DNA of 64,000 nt from Mycolicibacterium sphagni (lineage in GTDB: Bacteria > Actinomycetota > Actinomycetes > Mycobacteriales > Mycobacteriaceae). The stretch spans positions 49,525-113,524 of the forward strand of contig NZ_NOZR01000022.1 in assembly GCF_002250655.1 (NCBI RefSeq). The letters are read 5' to 3'. The notes below the pieces were generated by a model that saw nothing but the letters and a program-made list of their open reading frames with translations, was not told the DNA's origin and did no database searches. Below, in pieces: positions 35,592 through 44,389 of this stretch (positions are counted from its first letter, which is position 1; each line of letters opens with the position of its first letter). Both the position numbers and the translations under genes were made by a program.

Positions 35592-35847
35592 CGGCGGGGC
35601 AAGCTGACCATGCCCGCGTCGACGCCATCGGCAAACCCCCGATCGGGCGGTGCCGACGATTGCCTGGCCGAGGTGGTCGGCAAAAGTGGCATATGTGAAG
35701 GTTCACGTGAGGGGCAGGGGTATCCGGCCGATTTGGGGCCCGATGGCAGCAACGCGCCGCGGATCTTGTATCAATTCGGCAGTTCCTACCCCGCGGGCTC
35801 GTCGTGGCCGCATAACGCCTGGCGCTGCCGACGATTAGCGCCTCGCG

Positions 35848-37557
35848 TCAACAGCAGGTGTGCCTGGGTTGCTCGGCCAGCTGCTGATGCTCGTTGGGAT
35901 CGGTGCCGCCGATCGCGCCGACGAACGCGGTCAGGTCGATGCGCTCGCCGCCCAGCCATGTGCCGCTCACTTGCGCCTTTTCCGCGAGCTGAGCGGGATC
36001 CACCGCGTATGGGTCGGCGGTCAGCTCGGTGAAATCGGCCAGCTTGCCGACTTCCAATGATCCGATCAGCTTGTCCCGGTGCAAGGTTCGGGCGGCGTTG
36101 ATGGTGTGTGCCCGCAGAGCCTGATCGAGGGTGATGCATTGATCGGCGCCGTGCACATTGCCGGCCCGCGTCCGTCGCGTCACCGCCGTCTGGATGTTGA
36201 GCACCGGCGTCGGCGGTGACACCGATCCGTCGTTGTGCAACGACACCACCGCTCCGGAGGCCTGCGCGTCGGCGAAGCGCCCCCATTGGCTGCCGTGCTC
36301 GTGGTCGAAGATCTCACCATCCAGCAGCTCACCCCAGTAGTAGTACTGGAAGGGCGCCATCGACGCGTGTACACCGAGCCGCGCGGCCCGGTCGAAGAGC
36401 CTGCGGGTACCGGCCCCGAGATGTTCCAGGCGCCAACGATGGTCGGTGCCTATTAGGTTGTACCGCTGCAGCGCCGCCTCGTAGGCGTCCAGGGCCAACT
36501 CGATGGCCAGGTCACCGTTGGCGTGAAACGCCATCTGCCAGCCCGCGGGAGCCGCGACGTCGAGGATCGCGTCGAGCTGCTCGCGGCTGTAGTTCATCGA
36601 CTGCGGTCCGCCGGCAACTGCCGGGTCGATACCGGCGGTCCTGGTGGTCTCCGTGCTCAGATACGGGAACGACACCGCAATGTTGCCAATCCACGGGGAG
36701 CCGTCGGTCCAGAGTTTGACGCCCTGCTTGACCAGGAAAGCCTCTGCAGCGCTGAAGGTTTCAGGGTTATTGTAGGTGTCGCTGGTCGACATCTCCCACA
36801 TGCTCACGCGCAGCGGGCACGATGGCGCGGCGGCCAGCGCTTCGTAGGCGCCCTTCAGGCTCGGGTCGTAAGCCATGTCCGAGGTCGACGTGTAGCCCCC
36901 GCGAGACATCCACGCGTAGTACTCGGCGGCACTGACCAAGGGGTTTCCGAGCTCGGCCAGGATCGGCGCGGCGACGCTGATCAGGACCGGGGTTTCGAAT
37001 CCCTGTCCGTCCAGGCTGCCGTCGGCATTGCGGCCGAAGTGACCGCCGACCGGCTCGACAGGCGGGTTGACGTCCCAGCCGTTGCGTTTCATCACCGCGG
37101 TGTTGAAATACACTCCGTGGCCGGAGTTGTCGGTGACCACCGCGACCCGGTTGCCGAAGATCCGATCGAGTTCGGGCGCTTTCGGTGACGGTCGCTTGTG
37201 CAACAGCGCGTCGAACCCGGCGAACAACAGTGGAGTATTTGGGTCGGTGTGTGCGAGTGCGTCGGCGAAGATCGCCTCGACATCCGACCAGGACGGGGCG
37301 TCCCACGGTGCGATGGAACGGGCGGGTGGCTGGGTGGCTACCCCGCTCATCACCGGATGGCTATGCGGTTCAACAAATCCCGGTAAAAGGGCGGCGGCGC
37401 CGGTAGCGATCACCTCCGCGTCGGGATAAGCGGCCCGGCACTCCGCGACCGAGCCCACGGTGGCAATCCGGCCCTCCGACACCGCGACGGCTTCCGCTCG
37501 CGGCTGGGCCGGATCCATCGTGATGACAGTTCCGGCCGTGAGAATATTCGTCGACAT
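35848..37557 (-). CDS. YtcJ-like amidohydrolase
   Basis: A 569-residue metal-dependent hydrolase of the amidohydrolase_3 (YtcJ/exoenzyme regulatory AepA) family. The metal-binding EPHSHPVM is near residue 77, FHANGDLAI in the middle, and LHNDGSVSPPTP near the C-terminal metal site. It ends with an unusual HTCC. The start is MSTNILTAG at 37557, preceded by GAGGGG. The 256-bp gap to the convergent CocE gene contains no gene I can support. The physiological substrate is not known for this group. Confidence 0.83.
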   Translation of the reverse strand: MSTNILTAGTVITMDPAQPRAEAVAVSEGRIATVGSVAECRAAYPDAEVIATGAAALLPGFVEPHSHPVMSGVATQPPARSIAPWDAPSWSDVEAIFADALAHTDPNTPLLFAGFDALLHKRPSPKAPELDRIFGNRVAVVTDNSGHGVYFNTAVMKRNGWDVNPPVEPVGGHFGRNADGSLDGQGFETPVLISVAAPILAELGNPLVSAAEYYAWMSRGGYTSTSDMAYDPSLKGAYEALAAAPSCPLRVSMWEMSTSDTYNNPETFSAAEAFLVKQGVKLWTDGSPWIGNIAVSFPYLSTETTRTAGIDPAVAGGPQSMNYSREQLDAILDVAAPAGWQMAFHANGDLAIELALDAYEAALQRYNLIGTDHRWRLEHLGAGTRRLFDRAARLGVHASMAPFQYYYWGELLDGEIFDHEHGSQWGRFADAQASGAVVSLHNDGSVSPPTPVLNIQTAVTRRTRAGNVHGADQCITLDQALRAHTINAARTLHRDKLIGSLEVGKLADFTELTADPYAVDPAQLAEKAQVSGTWLGGERIDLTAFVGAIGGTDPNEHQQLAEQPRHTCC

Positions 37558-37577
37558 ATTGCCCCTCGCAAACGATT

Positions 37578-38393
37578 TCAGACGATCCGGTGTCCACGGC
37601 GGGCCCTTGCCCGCATGTCCCATAGATAGAGTTGATAGCCAAGGATCCAGGCCCGGTGCGGGATCAGCTTGTCCGCCAGCCGCAACGAAGCCAGCAGCCA
37701 TTCGAAGCGACGCTGCTGGCTGGCACCCCACGGCAGTCGCATCATCGAGCGGAACTCCGGCGGCAGGAAACCGGTGGTGGCGAACAGGTTGAACCGACCG
37801 AGCGTCTCACGCACCGGCCAGGGCATGAAAGCCATGGCCGCAACGCCTTTGAGATGCTCACGCACCGGCGGGTCGATGCTCAGGTCCTCAAGCGATCGCT
37901 TCCAGTACTCGTCGAAGGCCGCACGGTCGGCCGGCCACATACTCTGACGCACTTGCAGCGTGGTGCCCAGCCGGCTGGCGTCGGCGTAGACCGCATCCGC
38001 CGCGGCGTCATCGAGCGGCCCGTAGAGGAATTCGTGCTGGTCGACGTAGTAGCGATACAGGCAGGCTGCCACCCACAGTTGCAGCTGCGGATCGAACGCG
38101 CGGTACGACACCGGACTGCTTCGCCCTGAGCGGACCTGCGCGTGCGCGGTGTCGACCGCGGCGCGAATCAGGGCGCGGTCGGAGTCGGTTCCAATGGTGG
38201 CGGCCGCCAGATACGTGCCGGTGGTGCGGGCCCGCTTGATCGGATGCTTGTAGACATTGCCGCTGTCGACCGGGCTCTCGAGAACGCCGTAGCCGACACC
38301 GGGATGGGCCAGCTGCATGATCACATTGGCCGCCGGCGCCAACACCGCGGCCGGGTTGAGCAGGTCGCTGACCCTTCTCGGATGTCGCGTCAT
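37578..38393 (-). CDS. MpaB-like oxygenase (DUF2236)
   Basis: A 271-residue DUF2236 protein, related to latex-clearing protein and the fungal MpaB oxygenase, which use a histidine-bound heme. The candidate heme-binding segment is IMQLAHPGVGYGV near residue 33. DQHEFLYGPLD and the C-terminal basic tail RARARRGHRIV are typical. ATG at 38393 is used; the frame stays open further upstream, but that part would overlap cobD. It matches the recalled Rv2237 position and marks the return of conserved gene order. It diverges from cobD. Confidence 0.75.
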   Translation of the reverse strand: MTRHPRRVSDLLNPAAVLAPAANVIMQLAHPGVGYGVLESPVDSGNVYKHPIKRARTTGTYLAAATIGTDSDRALIRAAVDTAHAQVRSGRSSPVSYRAFDPQLQLWVAACLYRYYVDQHEFLYGPLDDAAADAVYADASRLGTTLQVRQSMWPADRAAFDEYWKRSLEDLSIDPPVREHLKGVAAMAFMPWPVRETLGRFNLFATTGFLPPEFRSMMRLPWGASQQRRFEWLLASLRLADKLIPHRAWILGYQLYLWDMRARARRGHRIV

Positions 38394-38438
38394 CGCGGCC
38401 TCATGGGGGCAGTACACCACGTGTGAGAGAGTGCCGGG

Positions 38439-39401
38439 GTGTTTGCGCGCAGACGGTGGCGGGGTGTCGGCATCCTTGCGGCCCAGCTGGCTGATGTTGT
38501 TTTCGGTGATCCGGCACGTGGGCATCCGGTGGCGGGGTTCGGTTGGTGTGCAGCCGCACTGGAAAAGCTGACCTACCGTGACAGCCGGGGCGCCGGCGTG
38601 CTCCATACCGGCGTGCTGCTGGGCGGGCTGGCGGTCGCCGGTGTCCTGACGCAACGCAGCACCCGCGGTCCGGCCCGTGCCGCGGTGACGGCCGCCGCCA
38701 CGTGGGCGTCGCTGGGCGGAACCACGTTGGGGCGGACCGGTTCCGCCGTCGCCGACCTGCTGGCCGCCGGCGACATCGACGGCGCCAGGGATCTGTTGCC
38801 CTCGCTGTGCGGCCGTGACCCGTCGGCGCTGGACGTCGACGGGCTGGTCAGGGCGGCCCTGGAATCGGTGGCCGAGAACACCTCAGATGCCCACGTCGCA
38901 CCCCTGTTGTGGGCGGCCGCCGGGGGAGTGCCCGGTGTGCTGGTTTACCGCGGCCTCAACACACTGGACGCGATGATCGGGTACCGCTCGCCGCGCTACG
39001 CCCGATTCGGCTGGGCGGCAGCACGTTTGGACGACGCGGCTAACTATCTGGCGGCCCGGGTAGGTGGCGCATTGGTGGTGGTGTGCGCGCCGCTGGTCGG
39101 CGGTTCCCCGGTCGGTGCACTGCGGGCGTGGCGCCGTGACGCTGCGCGGCACCCCAGTCCCAACGCCGGGGTGGTGGAGGCGGCCTTCGCCGGAGCGCTG
39201 GGTGTGCGCCTCGGAGGCCCGACCCAGTACCGCCATCAGCTGGAGATCCGGCCCACCCTCGGCGACGGCCACATCCCCGGCGTCGCCGACCTTCGCCGGG
39301 CGGTCGAACTATCGCGCGCCGTTCAGTTCGCCGCGGCTTTCCTGGCGATTGGCTTGGCTAGCGCCGGCCGTAGCGGTCGGCGAGCTTGTCCTCGACGGTG
39401 A
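38439..39401 (+). CDS. cobD: Adenosylcobinamide-phosphate synthase CobD/CbiB
   Basis: A 320-residue membrane protein that joins the aminopropanol arm to adenosylcobyric acid in cobalamin synthesis. The family signature is DVVFGDPARGHPVAGFGW near the N-terminus, then VAENTSDAHVAPLLW and YRGLNTLDAMIGYRSPRYA. The start GTG at 38439 leaves a 45-bp gap to the divergent MpaB gene. Its 3' end overlaps the convergent SURF1 gene by 44 bp, so its last residues (RSGRRACPRR) are antisense to SURF1 and may be unconserved. Confidence 0.92.
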   Translation: MFARRRWRGVGILAAQLADVVFGDPARGHPVAGFGWCAAALEKLTYRDSRGAGVLHTGVLLGGLAVAGVLTQRSTRGPARAAVTAAATWASLGGTTLGRTGSAVADLLAAGDIDGARDLLPSLCGRDPSALDVDGLVRAALESVAENTSDAHVAPLLWAAAGGVPGVLVYRGLNTLDAMIGYRSPRYARFGWAAARLDDAANYLAARVGGALVVVCAPLVGGSPVGALRAWRRDAARHPSPNAGVVEAAFAGALGVRLGGPTQYRHQLEIRPTLGDGHIPGVADLRRAVELSRAVQFAAAFLAIGLASAGRSGRRACPRR

Positions 39402-40173
39402 CCGGGGCCGACGGCGCGCCGGTGGCGGCCGCGTTCTCGCGGCGGCGGGCCTTGATCTCCGAATACACGAAGTAGCCCAGGCCGATCGGCGCCACGATGC
39501 CGAACGCGATCCACTGGATGCCGTACGACAGGAACGGCCCGGCATCCAGATGCGGCAGTTCGGCGACTCCGAGCACGCCGGGCTGATTCTCCACCAACTG
39601 CAGGTATGAGCCGGCCACCGTCACCCCGGTGGTCGCAGAGAACTCTGCGGTGTCGATGGCATAGAGCTGGGTGATGCCGCCCTGGCGAAGGGGTGGCTTG
39701 TCGGCCGGTGCGGTCTCCGAATCGCGCAGGCGCGCGGTAATCGTCACCGTTCCGGACGGCACCGGCGCGAACTCGGGCACCGTGGATCCCTGGATGGGAA
39801 GTACATACCCGCGGTCGACGAGCACCACCGGTCCGCCGTCGACGGTGAACGGCACCAGTACCTCGAAGGCGGGAGTTCCACCTACCACCCGTAGCCGGGC
39901 CAGTACCTGAGCGGTGGGCACGTAGTGCCCGGTGGCCGTCACGCGTCGCCACTGCGCGTCGGGTGCGGACGAATCCTGCTGCGGCAGAAGCGTTGTCACC
40001 GCCACCGGCTCGGCATTGAGCGACGCGGCGATCTGGTTGTTCTCCCGGTTGGTCCTGCTGTTCTTGCCCAGCTGCCACGGCGCCAGCACGGTGAAGCAGA
40101 GGTAGGCGAAGGCGACGACCACCAACGCCAGGGCTATCCAGCCCGGGCGCAGCAGGAACGGCAAGCGCTTCAT
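39358..40173 (-). CDS. SURF1 family protein
   Basis: A 271-residue protein with two membrane spans, near residues 11-32 (PGWIALALVVVAFAYLCF) and near residues 212-232, enclosing an extracytoplasmic domain with RVTATGHYV and VLVDRGYVLP. SURF1 proteins help assemble cytochrome c oxidase. It is the recalled Rv2235 position. Its ATG overlaps the ptpA stop by one base, placing it in the ptkA-ptpA-SURF1 operon. Confidence 0.9.
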   Translation of the reverse strand: MKRLPFLLRPGWIALALVVVAFAYLCFTVLAPWQLGKNSRTNRENNQIAASLNAEPVAVTTLLPQQDSSAPDAQWRRVTATGHYVPTAQVLARLRVVGGTPAFEVLVPFTVDGGPVVLVDRGYVLPIQGSTVPEFAPVPSGTVTITARLRDSETAPADKPPLRQGGITQLYAIDTAEFSATTGVTVAGSYLQLVENQPGVLGVAELPHLDAGPFLSYGIQWIAFGIVAPIGLGYFVYSEIKARRRENAAATGAPSAPVTVEDKLADRYGRR

Positions 40174-40700
40174 CAGCCGGCCCGGTCGTCGGCTGCCAGC
40201 CGCTCGTCGACCCAGGCGTGCAGACCGGGCAGGGCCGCCTCGATCACGCTGAAGGTCTCCTCGAAATCGGTGTGGCTGCCGTAGTAGGGGTCCTCGACGT
40301 CGTCGGCGTGCTTGCCCGATCGCGGGTCGAAAGACCGCAATAGCCGCACCCGCTCGGGCTCCACCCCGAGATGGGTGAGCATCCGCGCATGGTTCCGGCC
40401 CAGCGCGATCACCAGATCGGCCGCGAGGTGGTCGTCGTCCACCTGGGCCGCGGAGTGCTCAGTCGGATACCCGTGCTGCCGCAGGACGGTGTTGGCGCGC
40501 TCGTCGGCCCCGTCCCCGACGTGCCAGTTGCCGGTGCCGGCGCTACTCACCCGCACCATGTCCGACAGACCGCGCTGGTCGATCTGGTGGGCGAACATCT
40601 TCTCCGCCATTGGCGAGCGGCAGATATTGCCGGAGCACACGAACGTCACGTGCAAAAGCTGATCCCCGGGTCGCTGCGCTCCTGCCCACTGGTCAGACAC
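40173..40700 (-). CDS. ptpA: Low-molecular-weight tyrosine phosphatase PtpA with N-terminal insert
   Basis: A 175-residue protein tyrosine phosphatase. The P-loop CSGNICRSP has Cys22 and Arg28, and the general acid is in DVEDPYY (Asp137). In M. tuberculosis PtpA is exported into macrophages and acts on host targets; in a likely saprophyte its role is probably different. Compared with the recalled M. tuberculosis N-terminus (MSDPLHVTF), it has about 11-12 extra residues (QWAGAQRPGDQ) between MSD and LHVTF. They are encoded by the 25-bp repeat shared with fabD. The GTG at 40700 overlaps the end of ptkA by 8 bp. Confidence 0.92.
   Translation of the reverse strand: MSDQWAGAQRPGDQLLHVTFVCSGNICRSPMAEKMFAHQIDQRGLSDMVRVSSAGTGNWHVGDGADERANTVLRQHGYPTEHSAAQVDDDHLAADLVIALGRNHARMLTHLGVEPERVRLLRSFDPRSGKHADDVEDPYYGSHTDFEETFSVIEAALPGLHAWVDERLAADDRAG
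40663..40687. repeat. 25-bp dispersed repeat, copy 2 (inside ptpA)
   Basis: Matches 8799-8823 in fabD at 24 of 25 positions. It occupies codons 5-13 of ptpA, just after the start and just before the conserved first beta strand. It is read one frame shifted relative to fabD, giving AGAQRPG rather than QERSDSG. Confidence 0.8.
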
Positions 40701-41364
40701 CGAGCACCTCCCGCAGCGCAGCGACCGTCGGGACATGAGCGGCCGCCGCCTGGGCGGTGTGCGGCTCGAGGAAATCGGTCGCGCCGTAGCCCCAACCCAC
40801 CACGACCGTGTCGATGCCGTGCTCGGCGGCGCCCTCGACGTCGTGGGCGCGGTCACCGACCATCAGCACCCGCTCGGGCAGCGGATGCAGCTGGCTCAAT
40901 GCGTGCGCCACCACGTCGGCCTTACTGGACCGGGAACCGTCGACACTGGCGCCGGCGATCACGTCGAAGTGGCCGGCTAATTCGAAGTGCTCCAGGATCC
41001 GCCGGGCGGTGGGCTCGGCCTTGGAGGTCGCCACCGCCAGCCGCACCCCGGCCGCCCGCAGGTCGTCCAGCAGCTGCGGAATGCCGTCGAAAAGGCTGTT
41101 CATCGCCCAGCCCCGGCTGGTGTAGTCGGCGCGATAGGCCGCGATCGCCTCGTCGGCGCGCTCGCCCAGGCCCAGCCCGGAAAGGGTCACGTGCATGGGC
41201 GGGCCGACGATGCGGCCGGTCAGATCACCCTCGGGCGCCTCGGCGCCGATCGCGGCCAGCGCGTGCCGGAAGCTGGCCACGATGCCGTCAGCCGAGTCGG
41301 TGAGGGTGCCGTCGAGATCGAAGATCACCAACTGGGGGCGGGTGTCAGAGGCCGTGCTGGTCAC
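40693..41364 (-). CDS. ptkA: HAD-type tyrosine kinase PtkA
   Basis: A 223-residue haloacid dehalogenase-superfamily protein in the Rv2232 position. In M. tuberculosis this protein, PtkA, phosphorylates PtpA. The HAD motifs are visible: DLDGTLTDS (motif I), ATSKAEPTARR (motif II) and VGDRAHDVEGA (motif IV). It starts with GTG at 41364. Its stop lies inside the 5' end of ptpA, so kinase and phosphatase are tightly coupled. By sequence alone it would be called a phosphoglycolate phosphatase-like hydrolase; the kinase role rests on the known orthologue. Confidence 0.88.
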   Translation of the reverse strand: MTSTASDTRPQLVIFDLDGTLTDSADGIVASFRHALAAIGAEAPEGDLTGRIVGPPMHVTLSGLGLGERADEAIAAYRADYTSRGWAMNSLFDGIPQLLDDLRAAGVRLAVATSKAEPTARRILEHFELAGHFDVIAGASVDGSRSSKADVVAHALSQLHPLPERVLMVGDRAHDVEGAAEHGIDTVVVGWGYGATDFLEPHTAQAAAAHVPTVAALREVLGV

Positions 41365-41455
41365 CGCTCCATTGTTGCTGATCGCCGCGCACTACTGTTC
41401 TTGGCGTGGTGGATGGTGGTGCGGCGATGAGCGCTTGCGCGGAGTGCAGAGGGCG

Positions 41456-42589
41456 ATGAGCGTGAAACTGGCTGACGTCATCGCCGTGCTCGATGCCGCC
41501 TACCCGCCCGGTCTGGCGCAGAGCTGGGACTCGGTCGGCCTGGTGTGCGGCGATCCGGACGAGGCGGTCGAATCGGTGACCGTGGCCGTCGACGCCACCG
41601 CCGACGTCGCCGCTACTGTCGGCCCGCGCGGGCTGCTGCTGGCGCACCACCCGCTGCTGTTGCGCGGGGTGGACACCGTGGCGGTCAGCACCCCGAAGGG
41701 CGGGTTGATCCACCAGCTCATTCGGGCCGGTGCGGCGCTGTTCACCGCCCACACCAACGCCGACTCGGCCAACCCCGGCGTATCCGACGCCCTGGCCGAG
41801 GTGCTGGGCCTGACGGTCGAGGCCGTGCTCGACCCGATCGCCGCCCGCCAGGACACCGACAAATGGGTGATCTTCGTCCCGGCCGCCGACGCCGAGGCCG
41901 TCCGCGCGGCGGTGTTCGCCGCCGGCGCGGGCCACATCGGCGATTACTCGCACTGCAGCTGGAGCGTCGCGGGCACTGGACAGTTCCTGCCACTCGACGG
42001 CGCGTCACCGGCGATCGGGACGGTCGGGGCGATCGAGCGGGTCAGCGAGGACCGCGTCGAGGTGGTGGCGCCGGCCCGGCTGCGCGGCCAGGTGCTCGCG
42101 GCCATTCGCGCCGCCCATCCCTACGAGGAACCGGCGTTCGATGTGGTGTCGCTGGCATCACCGCCCGACGGCGTGGGGATCGGACGGATCGGATCATTGC
42201 CCGAACCGCTGCCGTTCGTCGACTTCGTGGCCCGGGTCAACGCAGTGCTGCCGCAGACCACCTGGGGTGTGCGCGCGGCGGGCGACCCGGACGCTCCGGT
42301 GTCGCGAGTCGCGGTGTGCGGCGGCGCGGGCGATTCGCTGCTCGGCGCGGCTGCCGCTGCGGGTGTGGATGCCTACCTGACCGCCGACCTGCGTCACCAC
42401 CCTGCCGACGAGCACCGGCGGGCCAGCGGCGTCGCCCTGATCGACGTCGCACACTGGGCCAGCGAGTATCCGTGGTGCACCCAAGCCGCCACGCTGCTAC
42501 GGAATCACTTCGGCGGGGCGCTGCCGGTCACCGTGTGTGAGCGGCGCACCGACCCGTGGAATATCGAACTTTCGAAAGGTATGCCGTGA
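41456..42589 (+). CDS. NIF3/DUF34 family protein
   Basis: A 377-residue NIF3-like protein in the Rv2230c position. The di-metal site residues are visible in LLAHHPLLLRGV, HTNADSANPGVSD and, at the C-terminus, LIDVAHWASEYPW. A central domain of about 100 residues (from VIFVPAADAEAVRAAVFAAG) is inserted between the metal-binding halves, as in many bacterial members. NIF3 proteins are GTP cyclohydrolase I type 2-like; function unresolved. Start at ATG 41456. It overlaps the zinc ribbon gene by GTGA. In M. tuberculosis a cobC gene separates this locus from ptkA; none is seen here. Confidence 0.9.
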   Translation: MSVKLADVIAVLDAAYPPGLAQSWDSVGLVCGDPDEAVESVTVAVDATADVAATVGPRGLLLAHHPLLLRGVDTVAVSTPKGGLIHQLIRAGAALFTAHTNADSANPGVSDALAEVLGLTVEAVLDPIAARQDTDKWVIFVPAADAEAVRAAVFAAGAGHIGDYSHCSWSVAGTGQFLPLDGASPAIGTVGAIERVSEDRVEVVAPARLRGQVLAAIRAAHPYEEPAFDVVSLASPPDGVGIGRIGSLPEPLPFVDFVARVNAVLPQTTWGVRAAGDPDAPVSRVAVCGGAGDSLLGAAAAAGVDAYLTADLRHHPADEHRRASGVALIDVAHWASEYPWCTQAATLLRNHFGGALPVTVCERRTDPWNIELSKGMP

Positions 42590-43317
42590 AAGCTGAACTG
42601 GCACAGCAACGTTCGCTCCTGGAGCTGGCCGAGCTGGACGCCGAGCTGGCCCGGCTGGCCCATCGCGCGGCCAACCTGCCCGAGCAACAGAGTCTTATCG
42701 CGGCGCAGGCCGACCATCGCGAGGCGGGCGACCGCCTGGCTGCGTTGGCCATCGCACTCGAGGATGTCGACGCGCAGGTGGCGCGGTTCGAGAGCGAGAT
42801 CGACGGTGTGCGTCAACGCGAGGACCGGGACCGCAAACTGCTCGACTCCGGCACCGTCAACCCCAAACAGCTCGAGGAGCTTCAGCACGAACTGGAGACC
42901 CTGGAGCGCAGGCAGTCCAGCCTGGAGGACTCGCTGCTCGAAGTGATGGAACGTCTTGAACAACTGAGCAGCGACCAGTCTGCAGAACGTACGAAACTTG
43001 AAGGGCTACATGCCGATCTGACGACGGCGGGGCACAATCGCGATGCGGCGCAGGAGGAGATCGAGAAGTTGCGCGGCCAACACGCCGCCCGGCGAGAGGC
43101 GATCGTGGCCGGGCTGGATTCCGTGTTGGTGCAGCTTTACGAGCGGCAGCGCGCCTCGTCGGGCGTAGGCGCGGCGCGACTGCTGGGCCGGCGCTGCGGT
43201 GCCTGCCGCATCGAGCTCGATCGCGGTGAGCTGGCCCGGATTTCGGCCGCACCCGAGGACGAGGTGGTTCGCTGCCCCGAGTGCCAGGCGATCCTGTTGC
43301 GCCTCGGCGGGGCGTAG
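42586..43317 (+). CDS. Coiled-coil zinc ribbon protein (CT398-like)
   Basis: A 243-residue protein in the Rv2229c position. The first 170 residues are heptad-like and charged (coiled coil: ESEIDGVRQREDRDRKLL and later). They are followed by a C4 zinc ribbon with CGACRIEL and CPECQAIL at about 199-230. It starts at GTG 42586, overlapping the NIF3 stop, and ends 2 bp before the RNase H gene, so the three are one operon. The molecular role is not known. Confidence 0.88.
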   Translation: MKAELAQQRSLLELAELDAELARLAHRAANLPEQQSLIAAQADHREAGDRLAALAIALEDVDAQVARFESEIDGVRQREDRDRKLLDSGTVNPKQLEELQHELETLERRQSSLEDSLLEVMERLEQLSSDQSAERTKLEGLHADLTTAGHNRDAAQEEIEKLRGQHAARREAIVAGLDSVLVQLYERQRASSGVGAARLLGRRCGACRIELDRGELARISAAPEDEVVRCPECQAILLRLGGA

Positions 43318-43319
43318 TC

Positions 43320-44387
43320 GTGAAAGTACTCGTCGAGGCTGACGGGGGATCGCGGGGCAACCCGGGCCCGGCTGGCTACGGCTGTGTGGTCTGGTCGGCC
43401 GATCACCAGACGGTGCTGGCCGAGCAGGGCCAGGCTATCGGGGTTGCCACCAATAATGTCGCCGAATACCGGGGACTGATCGCGGGGCTGGAGCAGGCCC
43501 GCCGCGTCGGTGCCAATGAGGTTGGCGTGTCGATGGATTCGAAGCTCGTGGTGGAACAGATGGCCGGCCGTTGGAAGGTCAAGCATCCCGCGATGGCCGA
43601 GCTGCAACAGCAGGCGCGTGCGCTGGCATCGACGTTCGACTCGGTGACCTATGAGTGGATTCCGCGCGAGCGGAACGCATATGCCGACCGGCTGGCCAAC
43701 GAGGCCATGGATGCCGCCGCGAAGCCGGGTGAGGCGGTTGCGGTTCCGCCCGCGGTCTGGACCGGCAACCAGGGCGCACCGACCCGCCTGCTGCTGCTGC
43801 GTCACGGACAGACCGAATTCTCCCGCCAGCGCCGCTATTCCGGCCGTGGCAACCCCGAACTGACCGACACCGGCCGCAGCCAGGCCGACGCTGCCGCGCG
43901 CTACCTGGCCCAGCTGGGTGGCATCGACGCGGTGATCACCTCGCCACTGCGGCGGGCACATGACACCGCGTCGGCCGCGGCCAAGGCGCTCGGCCTGGAT
44001 GTGACAGTCGACGACGAGCTGATCGAAACGGATTTCGGTGCCTGGGAAGGGTTGACCTTCGCCGAGGCCCGCGAGCGCGATCCGGAGCTGCACGGCAACT
44101 GGCTGCGGGACACCAGCCTGCGCCCACCGGGCGGGGAGAGTTTCGACGACGTCCAAGACAGGGTGCAGCGGCTGCGGGCGCGGATCATCGCCGAGCATCC
44201 GGGCAACACCGTGCTGGTGGTCTCGCACGTCACGCCTATCAAGACGCTGCTGCGGCTCGCGCTGGACGCTGGCACCAGCATCCTGCACCGGCTGCACCTG
44301 GATTTGGCGTCGCTGAGCATCGCCGAGTTCTATCCCGACGGCAATGCCTCGGTGCGGCTGGTGAATCAGACGTCGTATCTCGGGTAG
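43320..44387 (+). CDS. Bifunctional RNase H / acid phosphatase
   Basis: A 355-residue two-domain protein (Rv2228c type). Residues 1-130 are an RNase HI domain with EADGGSRGNPG, NNVAEYRGLIAGLE, DSKLVVEQM and ADRLANEAMD, covering the four acidic metal ligands. Residues about 155-355 are a histidine phosphatase (CobC-like) with RHGQTEFSRQRRYSGRG and VSHVTPIK. The orthologue degrades RNA in hybrids and has alpha-ribazole/acid phosphatase activity. GTG at 43320 is used, 2 bp after the zinc ribbon gene. Confidence 0.94.
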   Translation: MKVLVEADGGSRGNPGPAGYGCVVWSADHQTVLAEQGQAIGVATNNVAEYRGLIAGLEQARRVGANEVGVSMDSKLVVEQMAGRWKVKHPAMAELQQQARALASTFDSVTYEWIPRERNAYADRLANEAMDAAAKPGEAVAVPPAVWTGNQGAPTRLLLLRHGQTEFSRQRRYSGRGNPELTDTGRSQADAAARYLAQLGGIDAVITSPLRRAHDTASAAAKALGLDVTVDDELIETDFGAWEGLTFAEARERDPELHGNWLRDTSLRPPGGESFDDVQDRVQRLRARIIAEHPGNTVLVVSHVTPIKTLLRLALDAGTSILHRLHLDLASLSIAEFYPDGNASVRLVNQTSYLG

Positions 44388-44389
44388 CG

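Noticed and set aside
35592..35847. Short frames between the CocE and amidohydrolase genes
   Set aside because: Several short frames exist in this convergent gap, but none has a start signal or a recognisable sequence.
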